Assembly: GCA_025765595.1 (NCBI GenBank)
Contig: JAIVFH010000235.1
Span: forward strand, 1-41,910
DNA length: 41,910 nucleotides
From: Obelidium mucronatum
Lineage: Eukaryota; Chytridiomycota; Chytridiomycetes; Chytridiales; Chytriomycetaceae
Reading direction: 5' to 3'
Part shown: one piece after another, positions 1 through 10,066 of the stretch
How positions within the stretch are numbered: position 1 is the first letter of the stretch
Layout: the number at the start of each line of letters is the position of its first letter
Translations under genes and position numbers: made by a program
The notes under the pieces: generated by a model
Told to the model about the DNA's origin: nothing
Database searches by the model: none
Seen by the model: only the letters and a program-made list of their open reading frames with translations

Positions 1-103
1 TAATCGTTTTAATCAAAAGGCGCTAAATGAGAAAACAAATGTGAAAATTTGACGTTTCCGTGACCAAGGGAGGCACTTGCAAAAAAAAGAGTCTGGCGAA
101 GCG

Positions 104-865
104 ATGCTTTCATCGACCGTTCTAAGAGTCCTCGCACTCTTTGTGCTTCTGCAGCTTTCATTGGCGTCGCCGTTGAGACTCGAGCGAGACGAGGACCGGC
201 GACCGACAAAGACCAAGCAGCCCGAGAAAGATAAGAAGAATGATCATCAACCACTGCCTCAAATCGAGCCAGTTCCTCCTGCTGTAACTCCAACTGTTGT
301 TCCTGTCCCTGACATTGCCGAAGCTGTTCAAGTTGCTGCGCCTGCTGCAGTCGAACCACTGCCTGCACCTGTTCCGCAAGCCCCTGTTGTTGCCCCATTT
401 GCCGCACCACCGGCTGCTGTTGCCATCGCAAATTCAGGGCTCGTAGGCGTCACTGTTGCTGAAGTTGGTTCTTCTGCAAAGGCCACTGCCTCGCCTCCTT
501 CATCAACACCCTCTCTGCCTGCTTCTACCATCGGTGCCATCAGTGTTTCTGTATTCGCTGTCGTTGCTATCGCGGGAATTGCCGTGTACAAAAGAAGGCA
601 GCAGTGTTCCGATTCCCTCAATGTGACCGCATCAGTTGTTCACGAGGACTTCATTGAAGAACAAGACAAAGAAGACATTCCACAACCTCTCCCAAAACTG
701 GAAGGATTGCGTCGGAAACGGACAATCAGTCAAATTTTCAATTTTGAGAAGCGGGCATCTTTTGTTCCTCCGACGTATTTGAATGCGGATGGTATGGAGG
801 AAAAGGATGGTGTTGTTGTTGAGTTTGCTGATACCATCAAAGAGATTTACGAGCAAGTTGCTTAA
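104..865 (+). CDS. Putative type I single-pass membrane protein, Pro/Ala-rich ectodomain
   Basis: Single-exon gene of 253 residues. The start is the ATG at 104; an in-frame TTG at 77 lies upstream but is not needed. Residues 1-22 are a clear signal peptide (hydrophobic core VLALFVLLQLSLA followed by SP). A charged stretch (about 28-48) is followed by a Pro/Ala/Val-rich, low-complexity ectodomain to about 140. One transmembrane helix (about 143-163) ends in YKRRQQ, a stop-transfer signal. The cytoplasmic tail of about 85 residues ends with a conserved-looking block (VPPTY...VVVEFADTIKEIY). Family unknown to me; the layout resembles fungal cell-surface sensor or adhesion proteins, which is inference only. 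A broken paralogue follows directly downstream (1123-1209 and 10067-10264), recognised by its own signal peptide and by the same tail motif. Confidence 0.75.
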   Translation: MLSSTVLRVLALFVLLQLSLASPLRLERDEDRRPTKTKQPEKDKKNDHQPLPQIEPVPPAVTPTVVPVPDIAEAVQVAAPAAVEPLPAPVPQAPVVAPFAAPPAAVAIANSGLVGVTVAEVGSSAKATASPPSSTPSLPASTIGAISVSVFAVVAIAGIAVYKRRQQCSDSLNVTASVVHEDFIEEQDKEDIPQPLPKLEGLRRKRTISQIFNFEKRASFVPPTYLNADGMEEKDGVVVEFADTIKEIYEQVA

Positions 866-1122
866 ACTGGATGGTGTGTTTTTTTAAGGATGTGTTTTTT
901 TTTGGAACTGTCTATGAGAGTCATTCTGGTTGTTTTGCATTTAAATATATATCGCTTTGTTTTTTCCCCTTTCGAATGGCCAAACTGGGAGCTGTTTCAA
1001 AATGTTTGTTGTAGTCATCACAACCGTTAGACACAGACACATCAAACTCTCAACTTCAAAACTGAAATTTCTCGCCATTTTGCGCTGTTCAAAGGCAAGA
1101 AGAAGAAAAAATCAACAAACGA

Positions 1123-1209
1123 ATGCTAACGCCACAAGCATTTCTACTTTACCTGTCATTCTCTCTTTTGCATCAAACACTAGCGCTACCAGTTCCTCAA
1201 GGCGTTCTA
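1123..1209 (+). pseudogene. 5' fragment of a paralogue of the upstream membrane protein (signal peptide), cut by a transposon
   Basis: From the ATG at 1123 the frame encodes a good signal peptide (MLTPQAFLLYLSFSLLHQ, then LALPVP), similar in kind to the one of the 104-865 gene. The frame runs straight into the terminal repeat of the CACTA-like element at 1210. The matching 3' part (cytoplasmic tail) lies on the far side of the element at 10067-10264. The middle of the protein (ectodomain and membrane helix) is absent from both fragments, and the two fragments are not in the same phase across the TA target, so removing the element would not give back a complete gene. Confidence 0.5.
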
Positions 1210-1247
1210 CACCCCCGGAGGAAAAAAATGTTTAAAAATATTTTTGA
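1210..1247 (+). repeat. Left terminal inverted repeat of the CACTA-like element
   Basis: 38 bp starting CACCCCCGGAGGAAAAAAA; inverse of 10029-10066 with one mismatch (A at 1234 here, where the right repeat has T). Preceded by TA at 1208-1209. The near identity argues for a relatively recent insertion or recent activity. Confidence 0.9.
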
Positions 1248-1530
1248 CAGAAAAATATTTGAGAACATTTTTTTAAGATTTTAAAACATTTAAAGAAGAA
1301 AAATATTTTAAAATAATTAAGAAAAATATTTTGCAATATTAATGGAAAAAATTTCAAGGAATATTTTTTTGAATTATTTTAAAAGAAAATCAAGAGAAAT
1401 ATTTTGAAATAATTGAGAAAAATAAATTAAAATCTTTGGAATGAAAAAATATTTTAAAATAATTATGAAAATAATTTGAAATAAATCAATGAAAATGTTT
1501 AAACATATTTTCTCAAAAATATTTAAGTGC
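1248..1530. repeat. Left subterminal array of AAAATATTTT palindromes
   Basis: Very AT-rich block holding about nine copies of a palindromic core AAATATTT embedded in variants such as GAAAAATATTTTGAAAT. The same core crowds the right subterminal region (9840-10028) and an intron of the element's second gene (8790-8990). In CACTA elements, repeated subterminal motifs are where the accessory protein binds; that role here is inferred. The 3' end of the transposase gene (stop at 1523) just enters this array. Confidence 0.7.
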
Positions 1531-4500
1531 TGCTGCTGCCATTGCTTGATTCGGCACCTCCACTATCACTGCTGTTGTTGCTGTTTTGGCGTCTTCTTTT
1601 TTTAGAGTGATTTCGACTTGTGTTTGCCTTGTTTTGCAAGTTTTTTTTTCCACGTTTCTTTGGAGGTTTAAAAGCAGCAGTGATTGCTTTTTCCAAAGTA
1701 TCAGAAGCAATCGCAGGAGCTATTGGAGCCAGGCTTTTGAGCAACTGATAGGTTTTAAAATGATGAACATTAAGCAAAAAGATGTCATCTCCAGAATGAT
1801 GCAAGAGCTCTTGGTGGCGATTTGAACTTTTAAGAGTGCGTTTTCTTTGAATTTGACAGTGAGTGTTGCAAAAGTGTTGGACATTTACTAACTCTGCTGA
1901 TTCGATTGACACCTTTGTCTGTGTTGAAGACTTATGAATTTTAGGACAACCCAAGTGGGACTGCTGAGTGATAGTGTATTGAAGAGTTTCAATTGTGTCG
2001 ACATTTTCAAGATTTACTGATGTCACACGGAATATACAAGAGACCCCATCAACTTTTGCAGTAATAAAATCTTGAACTTTAAATTTTTTGGAATGCGTGG
2101 CTTTGAATACTGGACCTATCAAGTGTGGATTTTGATGGTATGTATTGGCCTGTTTATAGTACCCTCCGTCACTAAGATAACGAAGGCAAAGGTCAGTTGC
2201 AAAAGTCACAGCAACATCTTTTGAAGTATTGTGGCGATTTGAGTGAATGACAGCATTACGAACTACTTTGTTGTTTCCTTCAAAATTTTCACTCGCTACA
2301 TTTCGTAATGGTCCATATCGTTCAATGAAGTATGGGGCATGTCGCAATAAATGAAGTTTTGGGCGAACCAGGCCTTCAAAGTGCTTTGTCTTTGCCGCTG
2401 CAAGAATAAATTGATCCAAGACGGCATTGACACTGGCCGCAGAATTCTTATCAACATGAGAGCAATACAAAGTTGATGTGAAAAAGGACATCCATCTCCA
2501 CATTTCAAGTTCTGCACGATTAACAAGGTTTGCAAGCACAAATGGAGCAACCTGAACAAATTCACGAAAATCCTTCCCATTCCGCGACTTGACATAGTGC
2601 ACCTAAAAATTGGTTCAATCTTTAAAAGTGGAAGGTGCAAATAAATATCTTGTGAAACCATTGGGTGTCCTTGCAGCTTTTTAAGGATACCACTTTGCAT
2701 GACGCCTTCCAAGTTTGACTTCAATATTTGTTTACCCTCCACTCCCAGCCCTTTTACAGTTGCCACAGTTGCATACTTTATAATTCCCAGCAGACAACAA
2801 TGCAAAAGCTCAATTGGAGTGTCAGATGCGCCTTCAAAAAACGGCTTCTCATTTTCAATACCAAGAAGCGGATTCATTGGTGGGTCCTGCGTAAAATTCT
2901 CAGTAAAAGCATTGAACAATATATCCTTGATTCCTTCGGCTTTTGCTTCTGTAATTGCTTCTATTTTTTTCATTTCACGATTGAGGACTTTCGCCTTCAA
3001 TTCGACAAGTATTTGTTTGGTTTCTTCAATACTTCGATTGTTTTCATCATTGACTCGTGTGAGATATTTAACCAACAAAGGTGCTGTTGTGGGAGTTTTT
3101 ACGTTGCAAACTCTACAGGGCGCCGAAGAACTCAGCCCTGTATGAGATACCATAACTGAAGCTGCAGGGTTGTCACCAATTAGAGCTAGTAGACATCCTA
3201 AAAATATAATAGTTGTCAGCTGCAGCATTGTGCAGTTGTGATAATGTTCAGTGGTGATAGTGATAAAAAACACTTGCCGACAACAATTACTTCTTCGTGT
3301 AAAACCGCGTCATACACCAAAATTCCTCTTCTTAGGTCACGTAAGCAATCAACAATAACTGGACAACATTCGATAGCAGAAGCCTCATTGGTTGTGCAAA
3401 TGAAGTTGATATTATTCAGCTGCTGAATATCATGAAAAGGCAGTCCAGCGAGTGTAAACTCCAGCGACTCATATTTGTTCCACTTCTTTGAAATGTTTCC
3501 ACTTGTATCATCATTGAATAAACAAATCGGAGCTACAAATACTTGTTTTCCAGCAGCCTTTTCTCGAAGTTTGGAACCGTTCCTTATGGATGTTTCCAAT
3601 TCAGCGTCTTTGCCATTTTCTGTCTCCCACAATATTTTTGTCCCTACGGGACACAAGAACCAGTGTTTTAATTCTTCCACAGGAGCTTTTTTAACATCAG
3701 CCGAAATTAACCAAAATTCCGAATCTAAATCAAATAAAACAGAAAATCCAATAGCAAATAAACTGCCATTTTCATCTTTTACAAATGTGAAAGGTAAAAA
3801 TCCTTCTATTTCTTTGATAAAATAGACTTCGTCAATGAATATATGAAGTGGTTCATTGTTTTGAATGATTTGAACCATGGGCGTTTGAATACTTTCCTTC
3901 CAACGAGAGCTTTCCCAAAGTTCAGATTGAGTTTCCTTTTCAACCGGAATAACGTTCAATTTTGCACGAATTCGAGGATTGCCGAAAGCCAATCGAATAG
4001 ACGTAGCAATAGGAATATAGAAGACAGAAACAGTCGGCGACAATTTCCACTCTCTAGGATGGACATTTAATAATTCCCGCACAGTGGATCGAAGACTCAG
4101 AATGCGGTTGTGGGGAGGTAAATCAGGCACAACTGCACGAAACACGTCAAGAATTTCAGTTTCCTGATCCCTAGAGTACATGACAGATCTTGTGCGTGAA
4201 AAAAGCTTTGAAAGTTTAAATTCGTGAAGTGATCTGAACGGAAAAAATTTTCCGCGCGACCAATTTTCAGGGTTCAGCTGATGATTCCAGCCTGAATATG
4301 CGGAATCTCGAGTCTCGAGAATAAAATCAGCATCTTCCAATTCTTCCTCCTCATCTTCTGATTGACGCTGACTATTATGATTAACACTGAACTCTGAATC
4401 TGAGCTAAATTCGTCATCTGTATCTGCATTTAAATCAGGTTCTGAAGCAGTCAGGGAACCAATATGTGAATCATCACTTGAATCAGCCTGTGAACCAGCT

Positions 4501-4914
4501 AGAGAGTCCTCGTGGGAATTAGCATGTGTATCAGTTTTTGAATTGGCATGTGATTCTGCACATGCAGCGTGGGACTCGGCACCTGGTCTGTTCTCAGCGT
4601 TGGAAAAATCGAGTTTGTCTGAATAATCTGGATCAGGACTATCATCTTGCTCAAGACTATCACGGCTCTCTAGTACGGCATCGTCTTAGAATATTGATGT
4701 TGCTCGAACTGGTAAAAAATTGATTAAATTATTAAATTAATAATATACCTTTTTCCGCTTTGTGGATGACGTTGGCACGGAGAAAACTTGGAAGTCGACT
4801 TGTATGTTTTTGCGACACTTCATGTCTTTGTTGTATGGAAGGTGGAAGATTGGCCAAGATCACTTGACAAACATTGCATCTCCATCCACCTTTGATTTCA
4901 CTCCAAACCTGCAT
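1523..4914 (-). CDS. CACTA/TNP2-like fungal transposase, 4 exons, 1063 aa
   Basis: Exons by phase: 4914-4749, 4684-3278, 3197-2659, 2602-1523; total 3192 nt with no stop. ATG at 4914. Exon 1 carries a zinc-finger-like block (WRCNVCQ...RHEVSQKH, C-x2-C...H-x4-H). Exon 2 opens with a long Ser/Asp/Glu-rich tract, then a region with DTSGN and KKWNKY. Next come motifs I know from a large fungal transposase family: ILVYDAVL, GDNPAASVMVSHTGL...PCRVC, DTPIELLH.CLLGIIKYA, VQVAPFVL, and KLHLLRH...RYGP...FEGNNKVVRNAVIHSNRH. The order 'YDA - D-P - Cys pair' parallels TNP2 of CACTA elements. The tail is Lys/Arg- then Ser/Asn-rich. The intron at 3277-3198 needs a GC donor (GCAAGT), the only choice I found that keeps phase. 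Looks intact. Catalytic acids were not assigned. Confidence 0.8.
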
Positions 4915-5075
4915 TTTCTTCTTGTGTGACACTGATGTTAGAACACCGTGTAACAGGTGCTACAAAAGGGCTTACCAAGGTGCTTTATGAGGGTGCTTTA
5001 TGGTTGTGTTTTAGCTTCGGCTTTTTTTTTATTTTTTGCTCGCGTTTTTTTTCACTTAAATATTTTTTCACCAAA
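4915..5075. promoter_or_regulatory. Divergent promoter between the two genes of the CACTA-like element
   Basis: 161 bp separate the transposase ATG (4914, minus) from the ATG of the second element gene (5076, plus). It contains a short direct repeat (GTGCTTTATG, 4979-5001) and a T-rich tract just before the plus-strand start. Divergent control of both element genes from this spacer is inferred. Confidence 0.45.
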
Positions 5076-5253
5076 ATGCCACCGAAGTTCTCCCTCTCCT
5101 CCCTCCCATCCATCACCAACACTCCAACAACTCCAGCACCTTCCTCCTCCTCCAACAGTCTTCCCTTATCTCCTGCTACATCAGTGCGCTCTTTGGGTGT
5201 CCCCACTCAGGGTGAAAAGAGGAAGACACCCGCTTCAACGGAACAGGATGTGG

Positions 5254-5261
5254 ATGCCATC
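5254..5261. repeat. hAT target-site duplication, left copy (ATGCCATC)
   Basis: ATGCCATC directly before the first base of the hAT element. An identical copy lies at 8322-8329 directly after its last base. Eight bases is the classic duplication length for hAT elements. Confidence 0.95.
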
Positions 5262-8200
5262 TAGGCCCTTTCCCGGTTTGGTTTGAACTGCGGTTCAAAC
5301 CGAACCAATTTCGGCTCTTAGTAAACCATGGTTTCATTCTTGTTTGCGGTTTGAACCGGAACCGAACCAAACCGAACCGATCCAAACCGGTTTGTAGAAC
5401 GGTTTATAATGACCCGAGGAAATGGCGCAATTCTGTAAATCTGTAAATCCCCGACAACAAAACCCATTTACAATTTTTAAATCTTTCAAAAAAATGCAGA
5501 AGTTCCACCAAATCCACCCCCCTCATGATACAACAGACACTCCAATCTGCCGTATCCCGTATGCGACCTCGCTCTGGCCAGGCCCCTGTGTTGTACCAAG
5601 AGCCACCTGATGACATAAGTGATTTGTTTCGCGTTCAATCCCTCCCGGGAAGTGCTACAACCCTGCCAGCGGCTACCCCAAGTTTTGCTGCTCCACGCAA
5701 TCCAGTGTCAAGCTCTTCTGCTACTCCAACCAGTGCGGGCTCAAGCTCTTCTGGTACTCCAACCAGCTCGGTCTCAAGTTTTTCCGCTACGCCAACCAGT
5801 GCAGGCTCAAGTTCTTCAGCCACTCTTTATGACCTCGCGTCAGGTCCTACTGCTGCACCTCATGGTACAGGAGCAAGTACTGCCACATCAACCACTGCCG
5901 GTACAGTCAGCGGTATCTCTCCCCCTAGTAATGTTCTTGGAAATTCCAATACTGGTGCCACCGTTGACGAACCTGCCAACAATCCCACGGGTCCTTCTGA
6001 TGATGAAGATGACATCAATGAGGAGAATGACCGCCCTTGTCCTGTTACAGCCACTTTAAAGCGTATGTGGTTTTTGTTTTTTTCCATTACATTGTTAATT
6101 TGTTATTTGCTGACACAATAACTGGAAATAGGGAAACGTGTTAGCAAGTCCGGTGGCTCATGGACAGCGGCTTATATCCAACAAATATCAGAAGACTTGA
6201 GAAATGACTTTGTTATCAACGGGGTTCTTAAGACGCAAAGGTATGCAAGGTTCTTCGGCGGTGTCTTTGGTTCTGCCACTCATTGATTATATTTAGATGT
6301 ACTTTATGCTCTCAAGACAATTACTCGAAAGGGATCGGAGTGTGGGGCCCAAATACTTCAACCGGGACTTTCAAGTCCCATCTCAATGGTCACGGCAAAA
6401 CTCCGCCACAAAAGGGAGACCAGCCATCAGTTGTACCAGTAGCAGGAGTCAAATGGCTGGATACGTCTATGCAGTCTCGTCACCTGGACTCAGCTGTTGC
6501 AGAATACATGGTCACCTGCGTTCTGTCTCACAAGCACGCCGAGTCTGCTGGTTTTCGCCATTTCATGTCTGTTGCCAGCCCGGCTTATCATGTCAAGTCG
6601 TCGGAGACCTATGTTCGCAGGATTTTCTCAATGTATATTGTCCTCAAGTACCACATGCAGATCATTTTGTCCTTGGCCAAGACAAAAAAGTCTATTACTT
6701 TCGATGGTTGGACCAATGCCATGCTCCGAGGGTATTACGTTGTCACACTTCACTGGATTGATTCTCGTTACGGCACACTATACGAGTGTGTTCTTGACTT
6801 TTTTCATGTAACTCCTGGCAAGAACGTGAGTCAACGTATCTCTGAATACATGATCGGTATGCTGAATGGGTGGGGCCTCTTAGAAGACTTGCTGGCAACA
6901 GTCAATGATAATGGAGCTGATGCGGTCAAGTCTGCCAAGCTTGTCGGTCGTGAACTATTTATACTAGCTGGCCATGAAATACTACCGGAGTCTCACCAGC
7001 TGCGCTGTGTTACACATACGTTGCAACTTTCAGTGAAAGCGGCCATGTCTCTGATCGATGATGCTGTCTTGGCACTACGGGAGCTGCTTGCAAGTATTCG
7101 GCAATCCAAAGTCCTTCGTGACTACTTTCGTACAGAATGTAATGCTGCACTGAATGTTAACCGTCAAGAGCCACCATCACTTGATTCCCCAACGCGATGG
7201 AATTCAACTCATGCCATGCTCGAGGATTGTCTCCAAGTTCGGGATCCATTGGACCACACAGCTGGACGATTTGGACTTGATCGCATCAGTTCAGAGATGT
7301 GGGATCGAGTTCAATCTTATGCAACATTTCTCCAGCCATTTGCCAAGATTTCGACACTTCTTGGGGCTTCAACAAAGCCAACTCTTTCATCAGCTCAAGC
7401 CGGGATTGAACTGTTCATTAAGGCTGCAAATACCGGTGTTGGTTCTCGAAATACAACTATTAGTGATGCTGCTGAATCTATGCTACGTCCTCTGATTGAA
7501 TATAAACCTATCTTGGACAGTGAACCTTCCCATATTGCAATGTTTCTGGATCCAACAATTGTTAAACGGACAGGCTCCTTGGAGTTTCTACATCGAAAGA
7601 GCATTGTTGAGTCTGTGTTCCGGAAATATGCAACTAGTCTTGATATGGGTGTGCCTCCTTCAACTGTATCTGTGTTGTCAACTGGCTTCAACTTGATTGA
7701 TATGCTGAATGAATCCATGATCTCTGACAATGATTTGGATCTTGTTGGTGATGCCGTTTCTGAGCTGGAAGGATTTTGCAGCTTGAAAGCTGTGGCGTCT
7801 GGAACTGATATTCTTGCATGGTGGTTCTCTCAACGCCGACAGTACCCTATCTTGTACTCAATGGCTTGTGATTACTTGGCTGTACCTCCTGCATCGGTTG
7901 CCTCCGAAAGAGCGAATTCACTTGCTGAGAGGATCTTTGATGGCCGCGAGACTTTGAACTCAGATCTATTCAAGGCTGAAATATGTTGCAGTTCTTGGTT
8001 GAAGGTCATTGGTAAACACAATCTTTTGTGCAACGCTAAAGATGTCATAAAATTGCCAACTGACTATCACAATGCAGTCATTGCGTTGACATCTGGGGAC
8101 AATCCACAAGTTGATCTGGAAAAGTGGGCAGAATTGGACACTGTGATAAAGTATTGGCTGGAAAAAAGGAGCAACTGAATACATTTTAATAAACAATTAA

Positions 8201-8321
8201 ACCGACTCTGAACCGCGACTCAAACTGCGGTTTCAGACTCATAAGCGGTTCCAAACCGCAGCTTCACTTTCCCCTGCGGTTTGAACCGAAACCGAACCGA
8301 ACCGAACCGGGAAACGGCCTA
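5262..8321. mobile_element. hAT-superfamily DNA transposon, 3060 bp, apparently complete
   Basis: Ends are inverted repeats: left TAGGCCCTTTCCCGGTT, right the complement of TAGGCCGTTTCCCGGTT (one mismatch in 17). It is flanked by the perfect 8-bp duplication ATGCCATC. Subterminal DNA on both sides is crowded with GGTTTGAACCG / AACCGAACC motifs in both orientations, typical of transposase-binding subterminal repeats. It carries one spliced gene encoding a hAT transposase with all the motifs I looked for. Perfect target duplication and intact coding sequence mean a young insertion. Confidence 0.95.
5525..8178 (+). CDS. hAT transposase with BED-like zinc finger, 842 aa
   Basis: Exons 5525-6062, 6132-6240, 6297-8178 (introns of 69 and 56 nt; phases 1 and 2 agree). 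The first ~150 residues are Ser/Thr/Pro/Ala-rich with imperfect repeats of a SATPTSAGSSS type, ending in an acidic patch. Exons 2-3 form a BED-type finger (WTAAY..., CTLC...H-x3-H region). Catalytic-domain landmarks: FDGWTN (first Asp), NDNGAD and CVTHTLQL (second Asp region and conserved CxxH), TRWNSTHAML, and near the end SVASERANSLAERIF with the catalytic Glu, followed by the hAT dimerisation block (ILAWWFSQRRQYPILYSMAC, then DYLAVPP). No stop or frameshift seen, so it is probably autonomous. It acts in the nucleus as a cut-and-paste transposase. Confidence 0.93.
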
Positions 8322-8329
8322 ATGCCATC
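8322..8329. repeat. hAT target-site duplication, right copy (ATGCCATC)
   Basis: Second copy of ATGCCATC; the interrupted exon continues in phase from 8330. Confidence 0.95.
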
Positions 8330-8789
8330 ATCCAAGCACTGGCCTTCAGTCCATCCAAGAAAGCGATGGTCCAGAAGCTCCATAAGGTACCACTCTTCTC
8401 TTTGTTTATTTTTATTTTTATTTTTGCTCTTTTCTCTCATCTCGCACAGTTGACAGAGAGCCAGAAATCAACTGCCATCCTGTCCCTAGCCATGCTCCAG
8501 AGCGACAATTCATCACAAGCCAATTTTGAAGCTCTCTGGACAGTTTGTTTTTGTTTTTGTTTGTTAATTTTCAAAATTGATACACTGACGCTAACCCCAT
8601 TAATTAGGAAAAAGCTTCAAAATGGATCAGCGTCTTTGTTTACATGCACCTCAGTGAAATCTCATTCATCTCCACAAAGCCGAGCGAGAAAATCTTCAAA
8701 GATTTGGATGTTCCACAAGTGCCTGTCCAGAACATCGTGGAGCTGTGCATTGACTGGCTTGAGGTAAAGTACTTGGTTTTTTTCTTGTA

Positions 8790-8990
8790 ATTTATTTATA
8801 CAAAAATATTTTTTGGCTCAAAAATATTTTGAAATATTTTCGCTCAAAAATATTTTTGTTTGAAAATATTTTGAAATATTTTTCGCTCAAAAGTATTTTT
8901 TGTTCGAAAATATTTTGAAATATTTTTGAGCCAAAAAATATTTTTGTAAAAATATTTTGAAATATTTTCTAACACCACTTAATTTATTTT
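8790..8990. repeat. Intronic array of AAATATTT palindromes
   Basis: The 230-nt intron (8764-8993) of the element's second gene is filled with about a dozen AAATATTT cores. They are arranged partly as a large inverted repeat: TTTTTTGGCTCAAAAATATT near 8810 is mirrored by AATATTTTTGAGCCAAAAAA near 8930. The same core makes up the subterminal arrays at both element ends. Confidence 0.75.
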
Positions 8991-9839
8991 TAGTCAAACA
9001 AAGAAGAGTTGCTTATTCCTGTTCCTGCTGCAAGTCGCCCGGCTGAGGGAACCTTTGTTCGATCCAAAGTTTCGAAGATTCTGTCAACCATCAAAAACAA
9101 ATTAAAATCCAAGGTAAAATTTTTTATTAATGTTGAGTTGATTAAATGGACTTGATTAAATTTATTTGATTAAATAGTTACAATCTCTTGCTCCAAGACC
9201 GTTCGACTTTGACGAAGCGAAGAAGGAACTCTTTGAAGATGATCCAAGACACAAATTTGGATCTCAATTCTCGAGTACTGAGGAGACTTTGGAGAAACAA
9301 GTTGTGTCTTTGGTGAGTATTTGTTGTTTATGTTGTTAATTTACATGTTTCTAGGTTTTTTTCGCCAAATACTTCAAAAACGGAAATCCAGTGACTGGAA
9401 AGAAGTTTGAAGGAGACTTCTGGAGCTATGCGACTATTTTCTTTGATTATTCTCGATCCCTGGACGAAACTGAGCAAGAGGAGATGCTGAATGACTGGTA
9501 CAAGACCCTTGGATTCCGTCAAGCTGATGCCGCTCATTCGACACCTGCTGAAGATCAAGCCTCTCCAAGCCAACAAGAAGGCCGCGATGAGACTGGAAAC
9601 GATCCCGAGGAATCGCAAGATTCATCTCATGTTGTTGCGGAACCGAATGATGAAGATGTTGAATAAAATATTTTTTTTTAAATATCTCTTGCACTCTTTT
9701 TACAAACCAATATTCTAGAATGTTTCGGTTTTTTTGTTTTGAAAGATTCTTAGATAAATGTTTCCCTTTATTTTACTCTGAATCTTTGTTGACATTTTTT
9801 TAATAATCTTTCAATTTACTTTACTCTAAATATTTGTTG

Positions 9840-10028
9840 TGATTTTTTTGGAAATAATTAAATATAATACCTCGAATTATTTTAAATTATTTTTCGTAAC
9901 ATTTAAAAATATTTTTTTATTTCTTTTAAAATATTTTGAAAATATTTTGAAATATTTCCCAAAAATCTCCCAAAATGCGCTTGTTGGCGTCATTTTAAAA
10001 AATTCCACCCTAATTATTTTAAAATGTT
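9840..10028. repeat. Right subterminal array of AAAATATTTT palindromes
   Basis: AT-rich block with repeated AAATATTT cores (for example AAAATATTTTGAAAATATTTT near 9925-9950), the counterpart of 1248-1530. It lies between the end of the second element gene (9666) and the right terminal repeat. Confidence 0.65.
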
Positions 10029-10066
10029 TCAAAAATATTTTAAAACATTTTTTTCCTCCGGGGGTG
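10029..10066 (-). repeat. Right terminal inverted repeat of the CACTA-like element
   Basis: Complement begins CACCCCCGGAGGAAAAAAA; matches the left repeat at 37 of 38 positions and is followed by TA at 10067-10068. Confidence 0.9.

Larger units (their letters stand above)
5076..9666 (+). pseudogene. Second (accessory) gene of the CACTA-like element, interrupted by a hAT transposon
   Basis: Exon pieces by phase: 5076-5261, [hAT plus duplicated target 5262-8329], 8330-8386, 8450-8542, 8608-8763, 8994-9113, 9178-9312, 9355-9666. All introns are phase 0 with GT-AG ends. The first 62 codons reach the hAT TAG stop at 5262-5264; the frame resumes exactly after the second target copy at 8330. Ignoring the hAT and one target copy, the exons sum to 1059 nt (352 codons plus stop). 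The N-terminus is Ser/Pro/Thr-rich; the middle is helical with little recognisable similarity; the C-terminus is Glu/Asp-rich. I do not recognise the family. By position it would match the accessory DNA-binding protein (TNPA-like) of CACTA elements. As it stands it makes only a short N-terminal peptide. Confidence 0.7.
1210..10066. mobile_element. CACTA-like (CMC superfamily) DNA transposon, 8857 bp, with nested hAT insertion
   Basis: Ends are defined by inverted repeats starting CACCCCCGGAGG; left 1210-1247 and right 10029-10066 match at 37 of 38 positions. TA stands on both outer sides (1208-1209, 10067-10068) and is best read as a 2-bp target duplication. Both ends carry subterminal arrays of AAAATATTTT-type palindromes. 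Inside, a transposase gene (4914-1523, minus) and a second gene (5076-9666, plus) diverge from a 161-bp spacer. Known CACTA elements (En/Spm type) share terminal CAC, subterminal repeats bound by an accessory protein, and two element proteins; this element copies that plan. The superfamily assignment rests on this layout and on TNP2-like motif order, not on a database match. The hAT element at 5262-8321 was added later. Confidence 0.85.

Noticed and set aside
9..431. Gln-rich 140-codon open frame on the minus strand
   Set aside because: It is the antisense shadow of the Pro/Ala/Val-rich ectodomain of the 104-865 gene; starts and codon pattern favour the plus strand.
957..1235. 92-codon plus-strand frame running into the transposon end
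   Set aside because: No good start and low-complexity Ser/Thr text; the better reading here is the signal peptide starting at 1123 in another frame.
1523..4914. Transposase as a pseudogene because ORFs change frame at 3273, 2602 and 4685
   Set aside because: All three frame changes are explained by introns with matching phases (one GC-AG); the joined exons are open over 1064 codons.
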